From NCBI RefSeq assembly GCF_937981295.1, contig NZ_CALJPC010000066.1, positions 1-56,659 of the forward strand: a stretch of 56,659 nucleotides of DNA, given 5' to 3'. Both the position numbers and the translations under genes were made by a program. Under the pieces are notes generated by a model, which was not told the origin of the DNA, ran no database searches, and saw only the letters and a program-made list of their open reading frames with translations. Source of the DNA: an uncultured Campylobacter sp. GTDB lineage: Bacteria > Campylobacterota > Campylobacteria > Campylobacterales > Campylobacteraceae. Positions 1 to 8,948 of the stretch are shown piece after piece (position 1 is the first letter of the stretch; each line of letters begins with the position of its first letter).

Positions 1-206
1 AAGCTAAAGATACCGCCAAATCTACTAAGGCCAAAGTAAATGCCAAATCAGAAAAGATGCAAGAGAGAATGGATGATAGCATGGATAAGGCTATTAATGA
101 TGATGGTAAAGCAAAAGGCTCTACGGCTAAGTTGAAAGACGAAGCTAAAGAAGAGGGATCATCTAAGGCTAAAGGTAAGAGGGGCAAGAAGGGTAGGGGA
201 GAGTAA
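1..206 (+). CDS. C-terminal end of a Lys/Ala-rich protein (partial)
   Basis: The reading frame is open from base 3 to a TAA at 204-206, giving 67 residues cut by the window edge. The segment is low in complexity and very rich in Lys, Ala, Glu, Asp and Ser, with repeated AK and DEAKEE-type pieces, and ends in a strongly basic Lys/Arg/Gly tail (KGKRGKKGRGE). It looks like a disordered, nucleic-acid- or envelope-associated tail. No family can be named from this piece. Confidence 0.5.
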   Translation, partial: AKDTAKSTKAKVNAKSEKMQERMDDSMDKAINDDGKAKGSTAKLKDEAKEEGSSKAKGKRGKKGRGE

Positions 207-735
207 TTTCTCCCGGTCTTAGCTTATTATTCTACAAGCCTAGCACTTGCGACGAATCATGATCTACGTAGCAAGAGCATAAATTTAGGCGGAGCTATGG
301 AAGTGTGCAAGATTTCAATTCGCATCTTGCGTAATTAGCTTGTGATTGACTATACTGTAGATTTAGAAGTTTACAGTTCGATTTAAACTTGCGGATGCAA
401 TTTTATTTTATGATACGGTGAGCCGATATTTTTTGGAATTTTAAGGTGTAAATTCTTGATTTTTCATAAATTTTAATCTCACTACTTTTAAACAGAACTA
501 AAACTACCCTAAAGACCGCCTAACTACAGCAAGGTATCGGCAAATCGATTATCGGCACGTTTAAGCTAATGCCTAGAGATCGTGTAGGCTAAAGTCAAGC
601 CATAAGAAATCATAGTGGTTTAGGGCGGCAATTTTGCAGAAGCGGCAGTGGGTTTATCTGACGCAAAGCATATGGCGTAGTGCGAGAGTAGCGGCTAAAA
701 AGACCACAAGAGATAGATTTAAAGCAAATTTTACC
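207..735. other. intergenic, no gene seen
   Basis: About 530 bases between two converging genes. All frames are broken by stops. The DNA has the AAATTTTA-type words common in this genome, and I see no clear terminator, RNA gene or decayed gene. Confidence 0.5.
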
Positions 736-1269
736 CTATTTAAACGCCAGCATCATCACTCCCGCGCCGATTAGTGCTAGCGCGAGCCATTCGCGAAGAC
801 TCGGTCGCTCGCCTAAAAATATCACTGCAATTATTACAACGAGCACTACGCTTAGTTTATCGATCGGTACTACTTGATAGGCTTTGCCGATTTGTAGGGC
901 TTTGAAATACGCTAGCCACGATGCACCCGTTGCCAGCCCGCTTAGTATCAGAAATACCCAGTTGCGCGCCGTTAGGCTGGATAGCGGCTGCCAAATTTTG
1001 GCGTAGCGCAGGAAGGCGCCGAGGCAAAGAATGATGACGATCGTGCGAATGAATGTCGCAAAGTGGGAGTTGATCCCTTCGAGTCCGATTTTTGCAAATA
1101 TCGCAGTCAGCGCCGCCAAAAGCGCATTCTCGCTTCGCCTAACGCTAAGAGAGATCTGTTTAAATTCCACTTCGACGCTCCTCAAAAACAAATGCCAGCG
1201 ACGCAAGCGCATCCATCGTCGTTTAAATTCCAATTCGATGCCTCTCAAAAAAGCAAACTTTAAGCCCAA
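736..1269 (-). CDS. EamA (DMT superfamily) single-domain transporter; start uncertain
   Basis: Residues from about 48 to the end match the pattern of the ~140-residue single EamA proteins: LAALTAIFAKIG, the FATFIRT helix, FLILSGLATGASWLAYFKAL, then PIDKLSVVL and FLGERPS. Four to five membrane helices are visible, so this is an inner-membrane small-molecule exporter of unknown substrate. The first ~47 residues are odd: charged, Arg-rich, with a repeated LR-x-(I/V)E-(L/V)EFK piece, and the usual start of the first helix is missing. The longest frame begins with TTG. An ATG lies at 1210-1212, and neither has a convincing ribosome-binding site. The 5' end may have been replaced or decayed. Confidence 0.7.
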   Translation of the reverse strand: MGLKFAFLRGIELEFKRRWMRLRRWHLFLRSVEVEFKQISLSVRRSENALLAALTAIFAKIGLEGINSHFATFIRTIVIILCLGAFLRYAKIWQPLSSLTARNWVFLILSGLATGASWLAYFKALQIGKAYQVVPIDKLSVVLVVIIAVIFLGERPSLREWLALALIGAGVMMLAFK

Positions 1270-1313
1270 ACCTACTACTCTAAAAATTCAAATTTTACAA
1301 ATAAGGATACTGA

Positions 1314-1700
1314 ATGAAAAATTTCATATTTTCCGCACTTTTGGCTCTTGGCATCGCAGGCTGCGCCGTAAGTACCGCTCCGACGCCTGCAGACAACTTA
1401 CGCTCGCTAAAATCCGAGATTGTAAACTACACTCGCCAAAGCTCCACAGCTTACGTCTATACGTTTAAAGACCTATCCAGCGGCGAGCTTTACACCGCTC
1501 GCGCAAGCAGATACTATGCGGCTGCAGGAGATACTGCCTATATAAGTACCGCTTCAGGCGCTATCACCGATATGCGAATCATCTCGCGCAAAGCGGGTTC
1601 CGTTGCTCCGCGCGCTTATGATATCGGTAAAATCGAGACCAAACAAATGCATAAAAACGACGCTATTGCTGTACCTGAGAGCGAAAATATCAGCTTTTAA
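1314..1700 (+). CDS. small lipoprotein, function unknown
   Basis: A 128-residue protein with an N-terminal lipoprotein signal (hydrophobic core then lipobox GIAGC, Cys17). An AAGGAT ribosome-binding site lies 8 bases before the ATG. The mature part is about 110 residues, rich in Ala, Ser and Tyr, with a possible small beta fold around the AYVYTFKDLSSGELYTARAS stretch. It should be attached to the inner or outer membrane facing the periplasm. I do not recognise a named family. It starts 44 bases from the divergent EamA gene. Confidence 0.7.
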   Translation: MKNFIFSALLALGIAGCAVSTAPTPADNLRSLKSEIVNYTRQSSTAYVYTFKDLSSGELYTARASRYYAAAGDTAYISTASGAITDMRIISRKAGSVAPRAYDIGKIETKQMHKNDAIAVPESENISF

Positions 1701-2285
1701 TCCTACGCGATTTTTAGTCGCTGCGCCCTTTAAGGTAAGCGAGCCTGCTTTTACTTTGTGAAACGTTTTTGTGTTTGCTCTCTACTCTTATGAAGGCAAT
1801 AGTTTCTGTTCTTAATCATGGCGGACTGGCGCGATTTGCTTGCGCTTTAAAGTCCGCTGATTCTTTACGCGATGTCTGCATAAATTTTATATTTTAAAAG
1901 TTGTGGAATTTTATATTTCACAGAATTCTGCGCTGCACATCTTACTTATATGGCTCGGCTCGCATTTCATATCCACTTGCTTTCGCGCTTAAATTCCTTG
2001 CTGCATGGCGCTATTTTGTCCGTAAATTTTATATTATAGAAATACAGCTGGCGCTAGAATTTTGATTGCGAAATTCTTATAAATTTTCTTTCTCGCGGTT
2101 TTTCGCGCACTGCTCGTTTTCAGTGCAGTATTCCCCGCTGATAAGATGTCGCGTAGATATTTTTAAAACCCACGCTTTGCAAATTTTGTGTCTTGAAAAT
2201 TTCATTCATAAAATTTCACGTCGTAAAATTTTATGAAATTTCTCCCGCATGAAAGAGGTGTTGCCGTCTGTTTACCGCAGCCTGA
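1701..2285. other. intergenic, no gene seen
   Basis: About 580 bases of AT-rich spacer with many AAATTTTA-type words and stop codons in all frames. I see no protein remnant. A candidate small RNA starts just after this stretch. Confidence 0.45.
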
Positions 2286-2291
2286 TATAAT
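2286..2291 (+). promoter_or_regulatory. -10 box of a candidate small RNA
   Basis: A perfect TATAAT, as expected for sigma-70 promoters in Campylobacter, where the -35 region is poorly conserved. It lies about 40 bases ahead of an intrinsic terminator with no reading frame in between. Confidence 0.4.
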
Positions 2292-2297
2292 CCCCAC

Positions 2298-2356
2298 ATC
2301 GAAATTAGAACTCCTTTCAATAATGAGCGAGACCTGTGTGGGTCTCGCTTTTTTTA
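2298..2356 (+). ncRNA. candidate ~60-nt small RNA
   Basis: A TATAAT box at 2286-2291 predicts transcription from about 2298. An 8-bp terminator hairpin with a T-tract ends it near 2356. The unit sits alone upstream of the porin gene, with its own terminator before the porin promoter, so it is not the porin leader. No coding potential is seen. Existence and function are inferred only from the promoter-terminator spacing. Confidence 0.35.
2327..2355 (+). terminator. strong intrinsic terminator
   Basis: Perfect 8-bp stem GCGAGACC / GGTCTCGC with loop TGTGTG, followed by seven T. It separates the upstream candidate small RNA from the porin transcription unit. Confidence 0.8.
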
Positions 2357-2436
2357 TGCCCGTTAAATTTGGATTTTCGGTAAATACTCGGTAACAATTT
2401 GGTAAAATTTTAGTATTTTTCAGCCTATTTTAAGCA

Positions 2437-2442
2437 TATAAT
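2437..2442 (+). promoter_or_regulatory. -10 box of the porin gene
   Basis: TATAAT about 50 bases before the porin ATG at 2493, preceded by AT-rich DNA with spaced T-runs typical of Campylobacter promoters. It predicts a short leader of about 45 bases. Confidence 0.6.
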
Positions 2443-2492
2443 TTGTCATTTTGTGCTACTATTGCGCTTACAAACTTTTAAAGGAGTTCAAA

Positions 2493-3716
2493 ATGAAACT
2501 AGTTAAACTTAGTTTAGCGGCAGCAGTCGCTGCAGGTGCTCTTGCTATGAGTGCAAGTGCTGTTCCGTTAGAGGAAGCTATCAAGGACGTGGATCTAAAC
2601 GGATACGCTCGTATGCGATATACCCATGATCACCTTAAAAATGAAACAAATAGTAATAAGGGCGTTTGGGAATTTAAATCCGAAGTAGATTTTAAAGCAA
2701 AAATCGACGATAACTTCTTTGGTGTAGTCGGTGTTAGATTTTTAGATAGAGATAATGGCGAGTCGCTTTCTTCTTCAAATAGCCAATATCACGGTACACA
2801 AAATCCAAGCGACAAAGATTCTGATTTCGATATCGCTAAAGCTTATTTAGGATACACTATCGGCGGTACCACTATTGCAGTCGGTCGCCAGGGCATAGGT
2901 TCGTTCTTTACCGACGATATGTATGGAGACGGTGTTAAGATTACTAGTACCGATATCGAGGGCTTGACAATTAGCGGCTTTTGGATGGATTCTTTAGAGA
3001 ATGATAGCGATATTAGCTCTATAGATTCAAATGGAGCTTGGATGAATGATATTGGTCGAGTAGGTGGAAAATTAACTACCGATCATAATCTATATGGCAT
3101 AGGATTTATGGGCTCATATGATCCTGTATCTTTCCAACTATGGTATAACGCTTTAGAGGACGTAGCACAGCTTTTCGCTGCAGAGCTAGCTCTAAATTTT
3201 GATATTTCCGATGATTTCAATCTTGGCGTAAAAGGTCAATACGCATTCTCTGATTTCGACGGAGATTATAAAGATGCGGGCGCTAGTGATGCAGACTTCT
3301 GGGCAGCAGAGGCTAATGCTGGTTTCTTTGGCGTTGATTTAGCTGCAGGTTATTTAAAATTCGAACCTGATGATAAAGATAAAGTTTCTTTTGTATCTTT
3401 TGAAGACCAAGGCTCCTTTATTAGCCCAGGTGAAGAGCTGCTAGACTATAGAACTTTCAGTGGTAAAAATCACTACTGGTATGTAGTAGCAGGCTATACC
3501 ATCCCTGATACTGGCATCAGAATCGGCGCTGATTACCTAGACGGTAAAGCAGATGGTGATAATGCATATGAGGTAGTAGGTAGAATTTCTTATAAATATA
3601 ATGAAAAGCTAAGCTTCAAAACTTGGTATTCTCACTATAAGATTGATGATGCTTATGGCACAGGTCTTGATGAGAAAAAAGATCGCATCAGATTTGAGGC
3701 TAAATACAGCTTCTAA
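2493..3716 (+). CDS. major outer-membrane porin, Campylobacter MOMP family
   Basis: A 407-residue protein starting at the ATG preceded by AAGGAG. An earlier in-frame start at 2451 would place 14 extra residues before the signal peptide and is unlikely. Residues 1-22 are a classic signal peptide ending ASA. The mature protein is acidic, with alternating beta strands, long Asp/Ser/Gly loops, and a C-terminal strand ending in Phe (RFEAKYSF), the usual Bam recognition signature. It should form an abundant trimeric channel in the outer membrane. It has its own promoter and a strong terminator, fitting high expression as a single gene. Confidence 0.88.
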   Translation: MKLVKLSLAAAVAAGALAMSASAVPLEEAIKDVDLNGYARMRYTHDHLKNETNSNKGVWEFKSEVDFKAKIDDNFFGVVGVRFLDRDNGESLSSSNSQYHGTQNPSDKDSDFDIAKAYLGYTIGGTTIAVGRQGIGSFFTDDMYGDGVKITSTDIEGLTISGFWMDSLENDSDISSIDSNGAWMNDIGRVGGKLTTDHNLYGIGFMGSYDPVSFQLWYNALEDVAQLFAAELALNFDISDDFNLGVKGQYAFSDFDGDYKDAGASDADFWAAEANAGFFGVDLAAGYLKFEPDDKDKVSFVSFEDQGSFISPGEELLDYRTFSGKNHYWYVVAGYTIPDTGIRIGADYLDGKADGDNAYEVVGRISYKYNEKLSFKTWYSHYKIDDAYGTGLDEKKDRIRFEAKYSF

Positions 3717-3742
3717 TTATTTACCTTATACGGGTAAAATTA

Positions 3743-3769
3743 GGGCGAAGCTTTTGCTTCGCCCTTTTT
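3743..3769 (+). terminator. intrinsic terminator of the porin gene
   Basis: Perfect 9-bp stem GGGCGAAGC / GCTTCGCCC with a TTTT loop and a T-run, 26 bases after the porin stop and just before the next gene. Confidence 0.9.
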
Positions 3770-3791
3770 AAATTCTAAATCAAGGTTTTCT

Positions 3792-4367
3792 ATGAAAATT
3801 TTTAAAATTTCTTTTTTAGCATGTTTTTTTGCCTTTACTCTAAACGCTGCAGATAACACAAATGACGATACATACGTATTCGAAGCCAAAGGTGAGTTTG
3901 CCAAAGAGCTAAAATCCCTGATCGAAAAGCATTCTAAAGATGAAAACGTAACTGTAAATATCTACAAAAACGCTCCGGTCGCAGGCAGTAAAACCCATAG
4001 CGGCAAGGTAAATCGAAATATAAATTCTTTAAAAGAAAGAGGTGGAGCTATCTTTGCTGAGAAGTGCGCTTCATGCCACGGCGAGAATGGCCAAAAAAAA
4101 GCTTATGGAGTATCACGTAAACTCAAAGATATGGACGCCAAAGAGATCTCGATAGCTATGTCGCAATACACTACAGATCTAAGTTATGGTGGCAAGATGA
4201 AAAATATCATGCAGCCGATCGCCGCTAAGACGGGCGCTACGGAGCTAGGCTACATCATTGCTTATCTAAAAGGCGACGATTCGTTCCTATACGATAGCTC
4301 GTCTAGTAGGAGCACGAATACTGAAATTTCGACCGCCCCGAGCGAGCAGGGCTCATACCTAAAATAA
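3792..4367 (+). CDS. periplasmic monohaem c-type cytochrome
   Basis: A 191-residue secreted protein with a signal peptide (residues 1-19, ending NAA) and one haem-binding motif CASCH at residues 92-96 in a GGAIFAEKCASCHG context, typical of class I cytochromes c. A Met-rich segment after the haem (KMKNIMQPIA) may supply the axial ligand. The first ~75 mature residues before the haem domain are unusual for a minimal cytochrome and include a Lys/Glu-rich helix. It probably carries electrons in the periplasm. The DJ-1-like gene follows 10 bases later, so the two may be co-transcribed. Confidence 0.8.
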   Translation: MKIFKISFLACFFAFTLNAADNTNDDTYVFEAKGEFAKELKSLIEKHSKDENVTVNIYKNAPVAGSKTHSGKVNRNINSLKERGGAIFAEKCASCHGENGQKKAYGVSRKLKDMDAKEISIAMSQYTTDLSYGGKMKNIMQPIAAKTGATELGYIIAYLKGDDSFLYDSSSSRSTNTEISTAPSEQGSYLK

Positions 4368-4377
4368 AGGAGCGTAG

Positions 4378-4920
4378 ATGAAAGTAGCGATCGTTTTGGC
4401 AAACGGATTTGAAGAGATCGAGGCGGTAAGTTTGATCGATATTTTGCGCCGCGCGGAGATTGATGCAGTATCCGTGGGGCTGGATAAGAAATGCGTCTGC
4501 GGTACGCACGGGGTAGAGATGATCGCTGATGAAATTTTAGACGATATAAAAGTTTCGGAATTTGATATGATCGTTTTGCCTGGCGGCTTGCCCGGAGCCG
4601 AAAATTTGGCAAAGAGCGAGAGGCTGGGGCAAGTACTGCGCGATTTCGATGCAAATAACGCAAAAATCGGCGCAATATGTGCCGCTCCATGGGCGCTAGC
4701 TACCGCGGGTGTGCTAAAAAGCTCTTACACTTGTTATCCGGGTTTTGAAAATCAGATCGCTCACCCAGGCTATACGAATTCGGCGAATGTCGTAAAAGAT
4801 CAAAATATAATGACTTCGAAAGGCCCTGCTACTGCGATGGAATTCGCACTACAAATCGTCCGTGAGTTAAAAGGCGAGCAGGTTTATTCCAAGCTAAAGT
4901 CCGATTTGCTTTTTAAATAA
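4378..4920 (+). CDS. DJ-1/PfpI (YajL-type) family protein
   Basis: A 180-residue protein of the DJ-1/ThiJ/PfpI family. The conserved Glu motif ANGFEEIE is at residues 8-15, VLPGG at about 66-70, and the nucleophile elbow AICAAP with Cys101 is present, followed by the usual LATAGVL helix and SKGPAT(A)MEFAL near the C-terminus. Length matches the family. Members act in oxidative and carbonyl stress protection, as chaperone, glyoxalase or deglycase (debated). AAAGGAG precedes the ATG. It is close to the cytochrome c gene and probably in one transcript. The physiological substrate cannot be read from sequence. Confidence 0.87.
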   Translation: MKVAIVLANGFEEIEAVSLIDILRRAEIDAVSVGLDKKCVCGTHGVEMIADEILDDIKVSEFDMIVLPGGLPGAENLAKSERLGQVLRDFDANNAKIGAICAAPWALATAGVLKSSYTCYPGFENQIAHPGYTNSANVVKDQNIMTSKGPATAMEFALQIVRELKGEQVYSKLKSDLLFK

Positions 4921-5233
4921 AATTTCAAGTGAAGGCCGATTCCAACGCGCTTTATTTTGCCATTTGTAAAATGTGGCGTGCTGATTTTGCTGCGCCTGAA
5001 GGCTGTAAATTTTATCTCGTTCTACACGTATAATATAGCCACAATATTTATTCTGAGTATCCGTAAACGACAAATGGAATTCTTGCAACTCAAATTTTAG
5101 ATCGAAAAACGCAAAAGGTTTTATGGGCAACAGATGGAATTTTATTGGAGCTAGTTGCTATTAAAACCAAATATTAACATCACGACGGCGTGAAACGCGA
5201 GTATGAAGGGATATTTTGGGCGTAGGCTCTTAA
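4921..5233. other. intergenic, degraded DNA
   Basis: No intact gene. Short codon-like stretches occur on the plus strand (a frame reading FAICKMWRADFAAPEG near 4957-5004) but with no start, flanked by stops. They could be part of the same decayed gene whose 3' end may lie at 5234-5383. Confidence 0.35.
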
Positions 5234-5383
5234 AAGGATACTCAGCTGAATAAATTTCAGTGCGGCATCTTCGCGATGTACTCGCTAGCTGAAGCTAAAC
5301 AGATCGCGCAAAACGTGCTAAACAAGGGTATCGGCGTGATCAAAAACGATAAGATCACGCTGGATATAAATTTGATCAAATAG
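5234..5383 (+). pseudogene. possible 3' remnant of a decayed gene
   Basis: An open frame of 49 residues runs from just after a TAA to a TAG at 5381-5383. It includes an ATG at 5276 and has the composition of a real protein end (EAKQIAQNVL, then GIGVIKNDKITLDINLIK). No ribosome-binding site or upstream coding region remains. I do not recognise the family. It may be the tail of a lost gene. Confidence 0.25.
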
Positions 5384-5518
5384 CGACGTCGATGTATCAA
5401 GAGGCAAAATGGCGCAGTTTTTGAAGGTTTTGTTGGTAAAGCACAGACTTATCGGGAAGAATATAAGCTTGTAGTGCGCGACAAAAGCGTTATTTAGAAT
5501 TCCTAAAAAGGATAAAAT

Positions 5519-6214
5519 TTAGCGCTTCTTTAAAATATCGTCGTTTAAAAATGTCGCGCTACTTTGTATCGTTTTGATAACGCGGTCTTTAGAATTTTGC
5601 GTTTTGTCGGGTACAGGTCTGTGTGCGATCAAATTTACGCGCCCGATTTTCGCCGTGAAATAAAAAATCCCCAGTATCGTCGCGTTTAGAAATACTTCAA
5701 AATGTATGCGTTCTAATCCCCATATCCCTATGCTGGCGGCATGAATGGGCACAAAAATTATCGCGATTAAGACCGGATAATAATCCGAAATTTTATTTTT
5801 GGCAAGGATTACGGTCGTAACGATGGCGTATGCGATGAGCGTAAAAGGAGAGATAAGCAAGAGTGCAAAAAGCGCGTTTATGCGCTGATAATCTTCGTGC
5901 CCGATTAAGACGCAAAAACTACAAAACGCGAGCGTTATGAGAAAAAATAAAGGTAAAATCCACCGCGTTTTCACGTCGCGTCCTTTAAGCAACGATAAAA
6001 AGAGCAGATGAGAACCCAGCGCAATACAATAATAATCAAATATAACCGATGAGCTTAGAAACGTGAGCGGTATGGCGAGCAGCGTACCCGGTCCATCAAA
6101 ATATATCCCACTAAACATGAGCCACGTGATAAAGAGTATAAAAGCATATTTAAGACCCGCATAAGTGGCGCAAACACAGATACTAACGAGGATAAATCGT
6201 ATAAATTTGCTCAT
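5519..6214 (-). CDS. multi-pass membrane protein, unknown function
   Basis: A 231-residue hydrophobic protein. The start is set at the ATG (MSKFIRF) preceded by an AAAAGG ribosome-binding site. The 43 residues upstream in frame read like spacer DNA. About six or seven membrane helices are visible, with few charged loops, and a basic, hydrophilic C-terminal tail of about 40 residues (HRPVPDKTQNSKDR onward) that should be cytoplasmic. No recognised motif. It diverges from the dehydrogenase gene at 6457. Confidence 0.65.
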   Translation of the reverse strand: MSKFIRFILVSICVCATYAGLKYAFILFITWLMFSGIYFDGPGTLLAIPLTFLSSSVIFDYYCIALGSHLLFLSLLKGRDVKTRWILPLFFLITLAFCSFCVLIGHEDYQRINALFALLLISPFTLIAYAIVTTVILAKNKISDYYPVLIAIIFVPIHAASIGIWGLERIHFEVFLNATILGIFYFTAKIGRVNLIAHRPVPDKTQNSKDRVIKTIQSSATFLNDDILKKR

Positions 6215-6456
6215 TTGCCTTTTCCCTAAATTTAGGTAATTATAGCAAACCGCGACAAATGAACGGCGTAAAATTTTAAATTTAGCCGTGCGCTCGCCGA
6301 ATCCACTGCCGATCGCGAGCTCGCGCGCTAGAAGCACGCCCAATGTCCTTCGTGTTATTTCATCCGCGCCCGCGCCGCAAGATAAAATTCATAAATTCTA
6401 AATCCGTTTTGCGTTATCATTGCGCTAAATTTAAAATTTTACGCAAAGGGGATCAT

Positions 6457-7203
6457 ATGAAAAATACGGCATTCATCACGGGCGCTACGAGCGGCTTTGG
6501 AGAGGCGATCGCCAGGGCGCTTAGCGCGCAAGGCTATAAGATCATAGCACTCGGGCGTCGCAAAGATCGGCTACAAAAGCTAGCCGGCGAGCTAGGCAAC
6601 ACTCACATTATCGCCGCAGACATTCGCGATAAAGCTGCGGTGTTTGACGCCGTAAGCGCGCTGCCGCAAAATTTCAAAGACGTCGAGGTGCTCGTAAATA
6701 ACGCAGGCCTCGCGCTCGGGCTTGAGGGGATCGCGCAGACGCCCGTAGAGGATTTGGAGACGATGGTTGATACGAATATCAAAGGCGTGCTGTATTCGAC
6801 CAAGGCGGTGCTGCCGCTGATGATCGCGCGCAAAAGCGGCTATATCTTCAATCTCGGCTCGACTGCAGGCGCGTGGCCCTATCCGGGTAGCCACGTTTAC
6901 GGCGCGAGCAAGGCGTTTATCAAGCAGTTTAGCCGCAATATCCGTAATGACCTGCGCGGCACCGGTATCCGCGTGACGGAGATCGCGCCGGGTATCTGCA
7001 AGAGCGAGTTTAGCGAGGTGCGCTTTAAAGGCGACGTGGCGCGCGCCGCGGCCGTGTATGAGGGGGTCGATGCGATCCTGCCCGAGGATATTGCGCAGAT
7101 CGTGCTAAGCTGCCTAGCGATGCCGCACCGAGTCAATATCAACGTCGTAGAGGCGATGGCGACGCAGCAGAGCTGGGCTGGGCTTTTTATCGAAAAGCAT
7201 TAA
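6457..7203 (+). CDS. short-chain dehydrogenase/reductase (YdfG-like)
   Basis: A 248-residue classical SDR. Cofactor motif TGATSGFG at residues 8-15, RR at 34-35 suggesting NADP(H), the NNAG motif at 81-84, and the catalytic set Ser135, Tyr148, Lys152 (YGASK). The ATG at 6457 follows AAAGGGG, and the in-frame extension back to 6343 is spacer. The layout resembles the YdfG group, which reduces 3-hydroxy acids and malonic semialdehyde, but the substrate is inferred only by family. The antiporter gene starts 16 bases later and may be co-transcribed. Confidence 0.85.
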   Translation: MKNTAFITGATSGFGEAIARALSAQGYKIIALGRRKDRLQKLAGELGNTHIIAADIRDKAAVFDAVSALPQNFKDVEVLVNNAGLALGLEGIAQTPVEDLETMVDTNIKGVLYSTKAVLPLMIARKSGYIFNLGSTAGAWPYPGSHVYGASKAFIKQFSRNIRNDLRGTGIRVTEIAPGICKSEFSEVRFKGDVARAAAVYEGVDAILPEDIAQIVLSCLAMPHRVNINVVEAMATQQSWAGLFIEKH

Positions 7204-7219
7204 ATTCTAAGGCGAGAAA

Positions 7220-8914
7220 ATGAAAAAAATTCTATTACTAATGTTTTTATCGGTTGCCGCGTTTGCGGTAGATGACGCGACCAGACAGCATAATGCCGAG
7301 CTTTTCGGCATCTGGACGCTGGTGCCGCCCGTCGTGGCTATCGCACTTGCCTTTATCACCAAAGAGGTGATTTTATCGCTTTTCATCGGCGTTTTTAGCG
7401 GCACCTATATGCTTGCAGTCGTTAACGACAATCCGATCTCCGCGCTTGTGGGCAGCTTTACGGATCTGGTCGCGCGCGTGGTGGGGTCGATGGCTAGCAA
7501 AGGCAACGCGGGCGTACTTTTGCAGGTGCTTTGTATCGGCGGCGTGGTCGCGCTGATTAGCAGGACGGGCGGCACGAAAGCCGTGGCGCTTTGGATTAGC
7601 AAGCGCGCTAAAACGGGTATCTCGGCGCAAATTTCAACGTGGGTTATGGGTCTTTTCGTATTTTTCGACGACTACGCAAACGCACTGATCGTAGGCCCAG
7701 TCATGAGGCCGATCACCGATAAATTTAAGGTCAGCCGCGAAAAGCTCGCTTTCATCATCGACGCTACCGCCGCGCCGATTGCGGGTATCGCGCTAATTTC
7801 TACCTGGGTAGGTCTTGAGGTCTCTTTGATAAGAGCGGGATATGATCAGATCGGCGTACAAAACGTAAATGCCTTCTCGATCTTCGTGCAAACCATGCCG
7901 TATCGCTTCTACAATCTTTTCATGCTTGCTTTCGTGGTTTACGTAGCGTTCATGCGCAGAGATTTCGGACCGATGCTCTCTGCCGAAAGGCGCGCGGCGA
8001 CGGGCGAAATTCACTCTAAAAATTCTAACATCGCCGAGCTAGAAGATAAAACGCTAGAGCCTAAAGAAGGCATCAAGCCGCAAGCTTCAAACGCCGTTAT
8101 CCCGCTTATAGTGCTAATCTGCGGCGCATTTGCGAGCTTTTATTTTAGCGGGCTAAGCAAGCTTGAGGGCGATGCCCTCGCAGCCGCAAAGGCCGCTCCG
8201 CTAAGCTTTGCGACGCTTCAGGCGACGTTCGGCAACGCAAACTCGTCGGTCGCGCTTTTTCAAGCGGCGCTTCTTGCTACGGTCGTGTCTATATTCATGA
8301 GCGTTTACCGCAAAATTTTTAACGTCAGAGAAGCGATCTCTACGTGGATCAAGGGGTGGAAGACGATGATCGTCACGATCGTGATCTTGCTGCTTGCATG
8401 GTCGCTCAGCTCAGTCATCAAGGAGCTCGGCACGTCGCGCTATCTGGTCGATATGCTAAGCCAAAACACGCCGAAATTTTTGCTTCCGGTAGCGATTTTC
8501 GTGCTGGGCTCGTTCATTAGCTTTTCGACGGGCACCAGCTACGGCACGATGGGAATTTTAATGCCGCTTGCCATACCTTTGGCAAACGCCGTGGGACTTC
8601 ACTACGGGCTTTCGGACGATGCGCTTCACGCCTATATGATCGTAAATATCTCTGGCGTGCTTACAGGTGCAATTTTCGGCGATCATTGCTCGCCGATTTC
8701 GGATACCACGATCCTTTCGTCGATGGGCGCGGGCTGCGATCATATCGAGCACGTAAAGACGCAGATGCCTTACGCTCTATCCGTCGGCGCGGTCGCCGTA
8801 GTGGCGGGCTATCTTCCCGTAGCGCTAGGACTTAGCGTCTGGATCGCGCTGCCGATGGGGCTTGCCGTTACGTGGGCTCTCGTGCGGTTCGCAGGTAAAA
8901 AGATAGAGGAGTAG
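7220..8914 (+). CDS. NhaC-family Na+/H+ antiporter-like permease
   Basis: A 564-residue inner-membrane protein with a cleavable or first-helix leader (MKKILLLMFLSVAAFA) and about 11-12 helices. Motifs of the NhaC family are clear: FVFFDDYANALIVG, RPITDKFKVSREKLAFIIDATAAPIAG, and near the C-terminus STGTSYGTMGILMPLA and GAIFGDHCSPISDTTILSS. The family exchanges ions or organic acids with protons or sodium. A charged cytoplasmic loop around residues 255-290 separates two halves. It lies 16 bases after the SDR gene. Confidence 0.85.
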   Translation: MKKILLLMFLSVAAFAVDDATRQHNAELFGIWTLVPPVVAIALAFITKEVILSLFIGVFSGTYMLAVVNDNPISALVGSFTDLVARVVGSMASKGNAGVLLQVLCIGGVVALISRTGGTKAVALWISKRAKTGISAQISTWVMGLFVFFDDYANALIVGPVMRPITDKFKVSREKLAFIIDATAAPIAGIALISTWVGLEVSLIRAGYDQIGVQNVNAFSIFVQTMPYRFYNLFMLAFVVYVAFMRRDFGPMLSAERRAATGEIHSKNSNIAELEDKTLEPKEGIKPQASNAVIPLIVLICGAFASFYFSGLSKLEGDALAAAKAAPLSFATLQATFGNANSSVALFQAALLATVVSIFMSVYRKIFNVREAISTWIKGWKTMIVTIVILLLAWSLSSVIKELGTSRYLVDMLSQNTPKFLLPVAIFVLGSFISFSTGTSYGTMGILMPLAIPLANAVGLHYGLSDDALHAYMIVNISGVLTGAIFGDHCSPISDTTILSSMGAGCDHIEHVKTQMPYALSVGAVAVVAGYLPVALGLSVWIALPMGLAVTWALVRFAGKKIEE

Positions 8915-8948
8915 CTCCCGCAAATTTTAAATTTGCTTTTAAATTTTG

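Noticed and set aside
1031..1468. 145-residue plus-strand frame
   Set aside because: It overlaps the EamA-type gene on the other strand and the lipoprotein gene in another frame, and is Arg/Lys/Leu-rich with no family pattern.
4894..5130. 78-residue minus-strand frame after the DJ-1-like gene
   Set aside because: Its end overlaps the DJ-1-like gene, and it lacks a convincing start site and any known motif. The stretch looks degraded.
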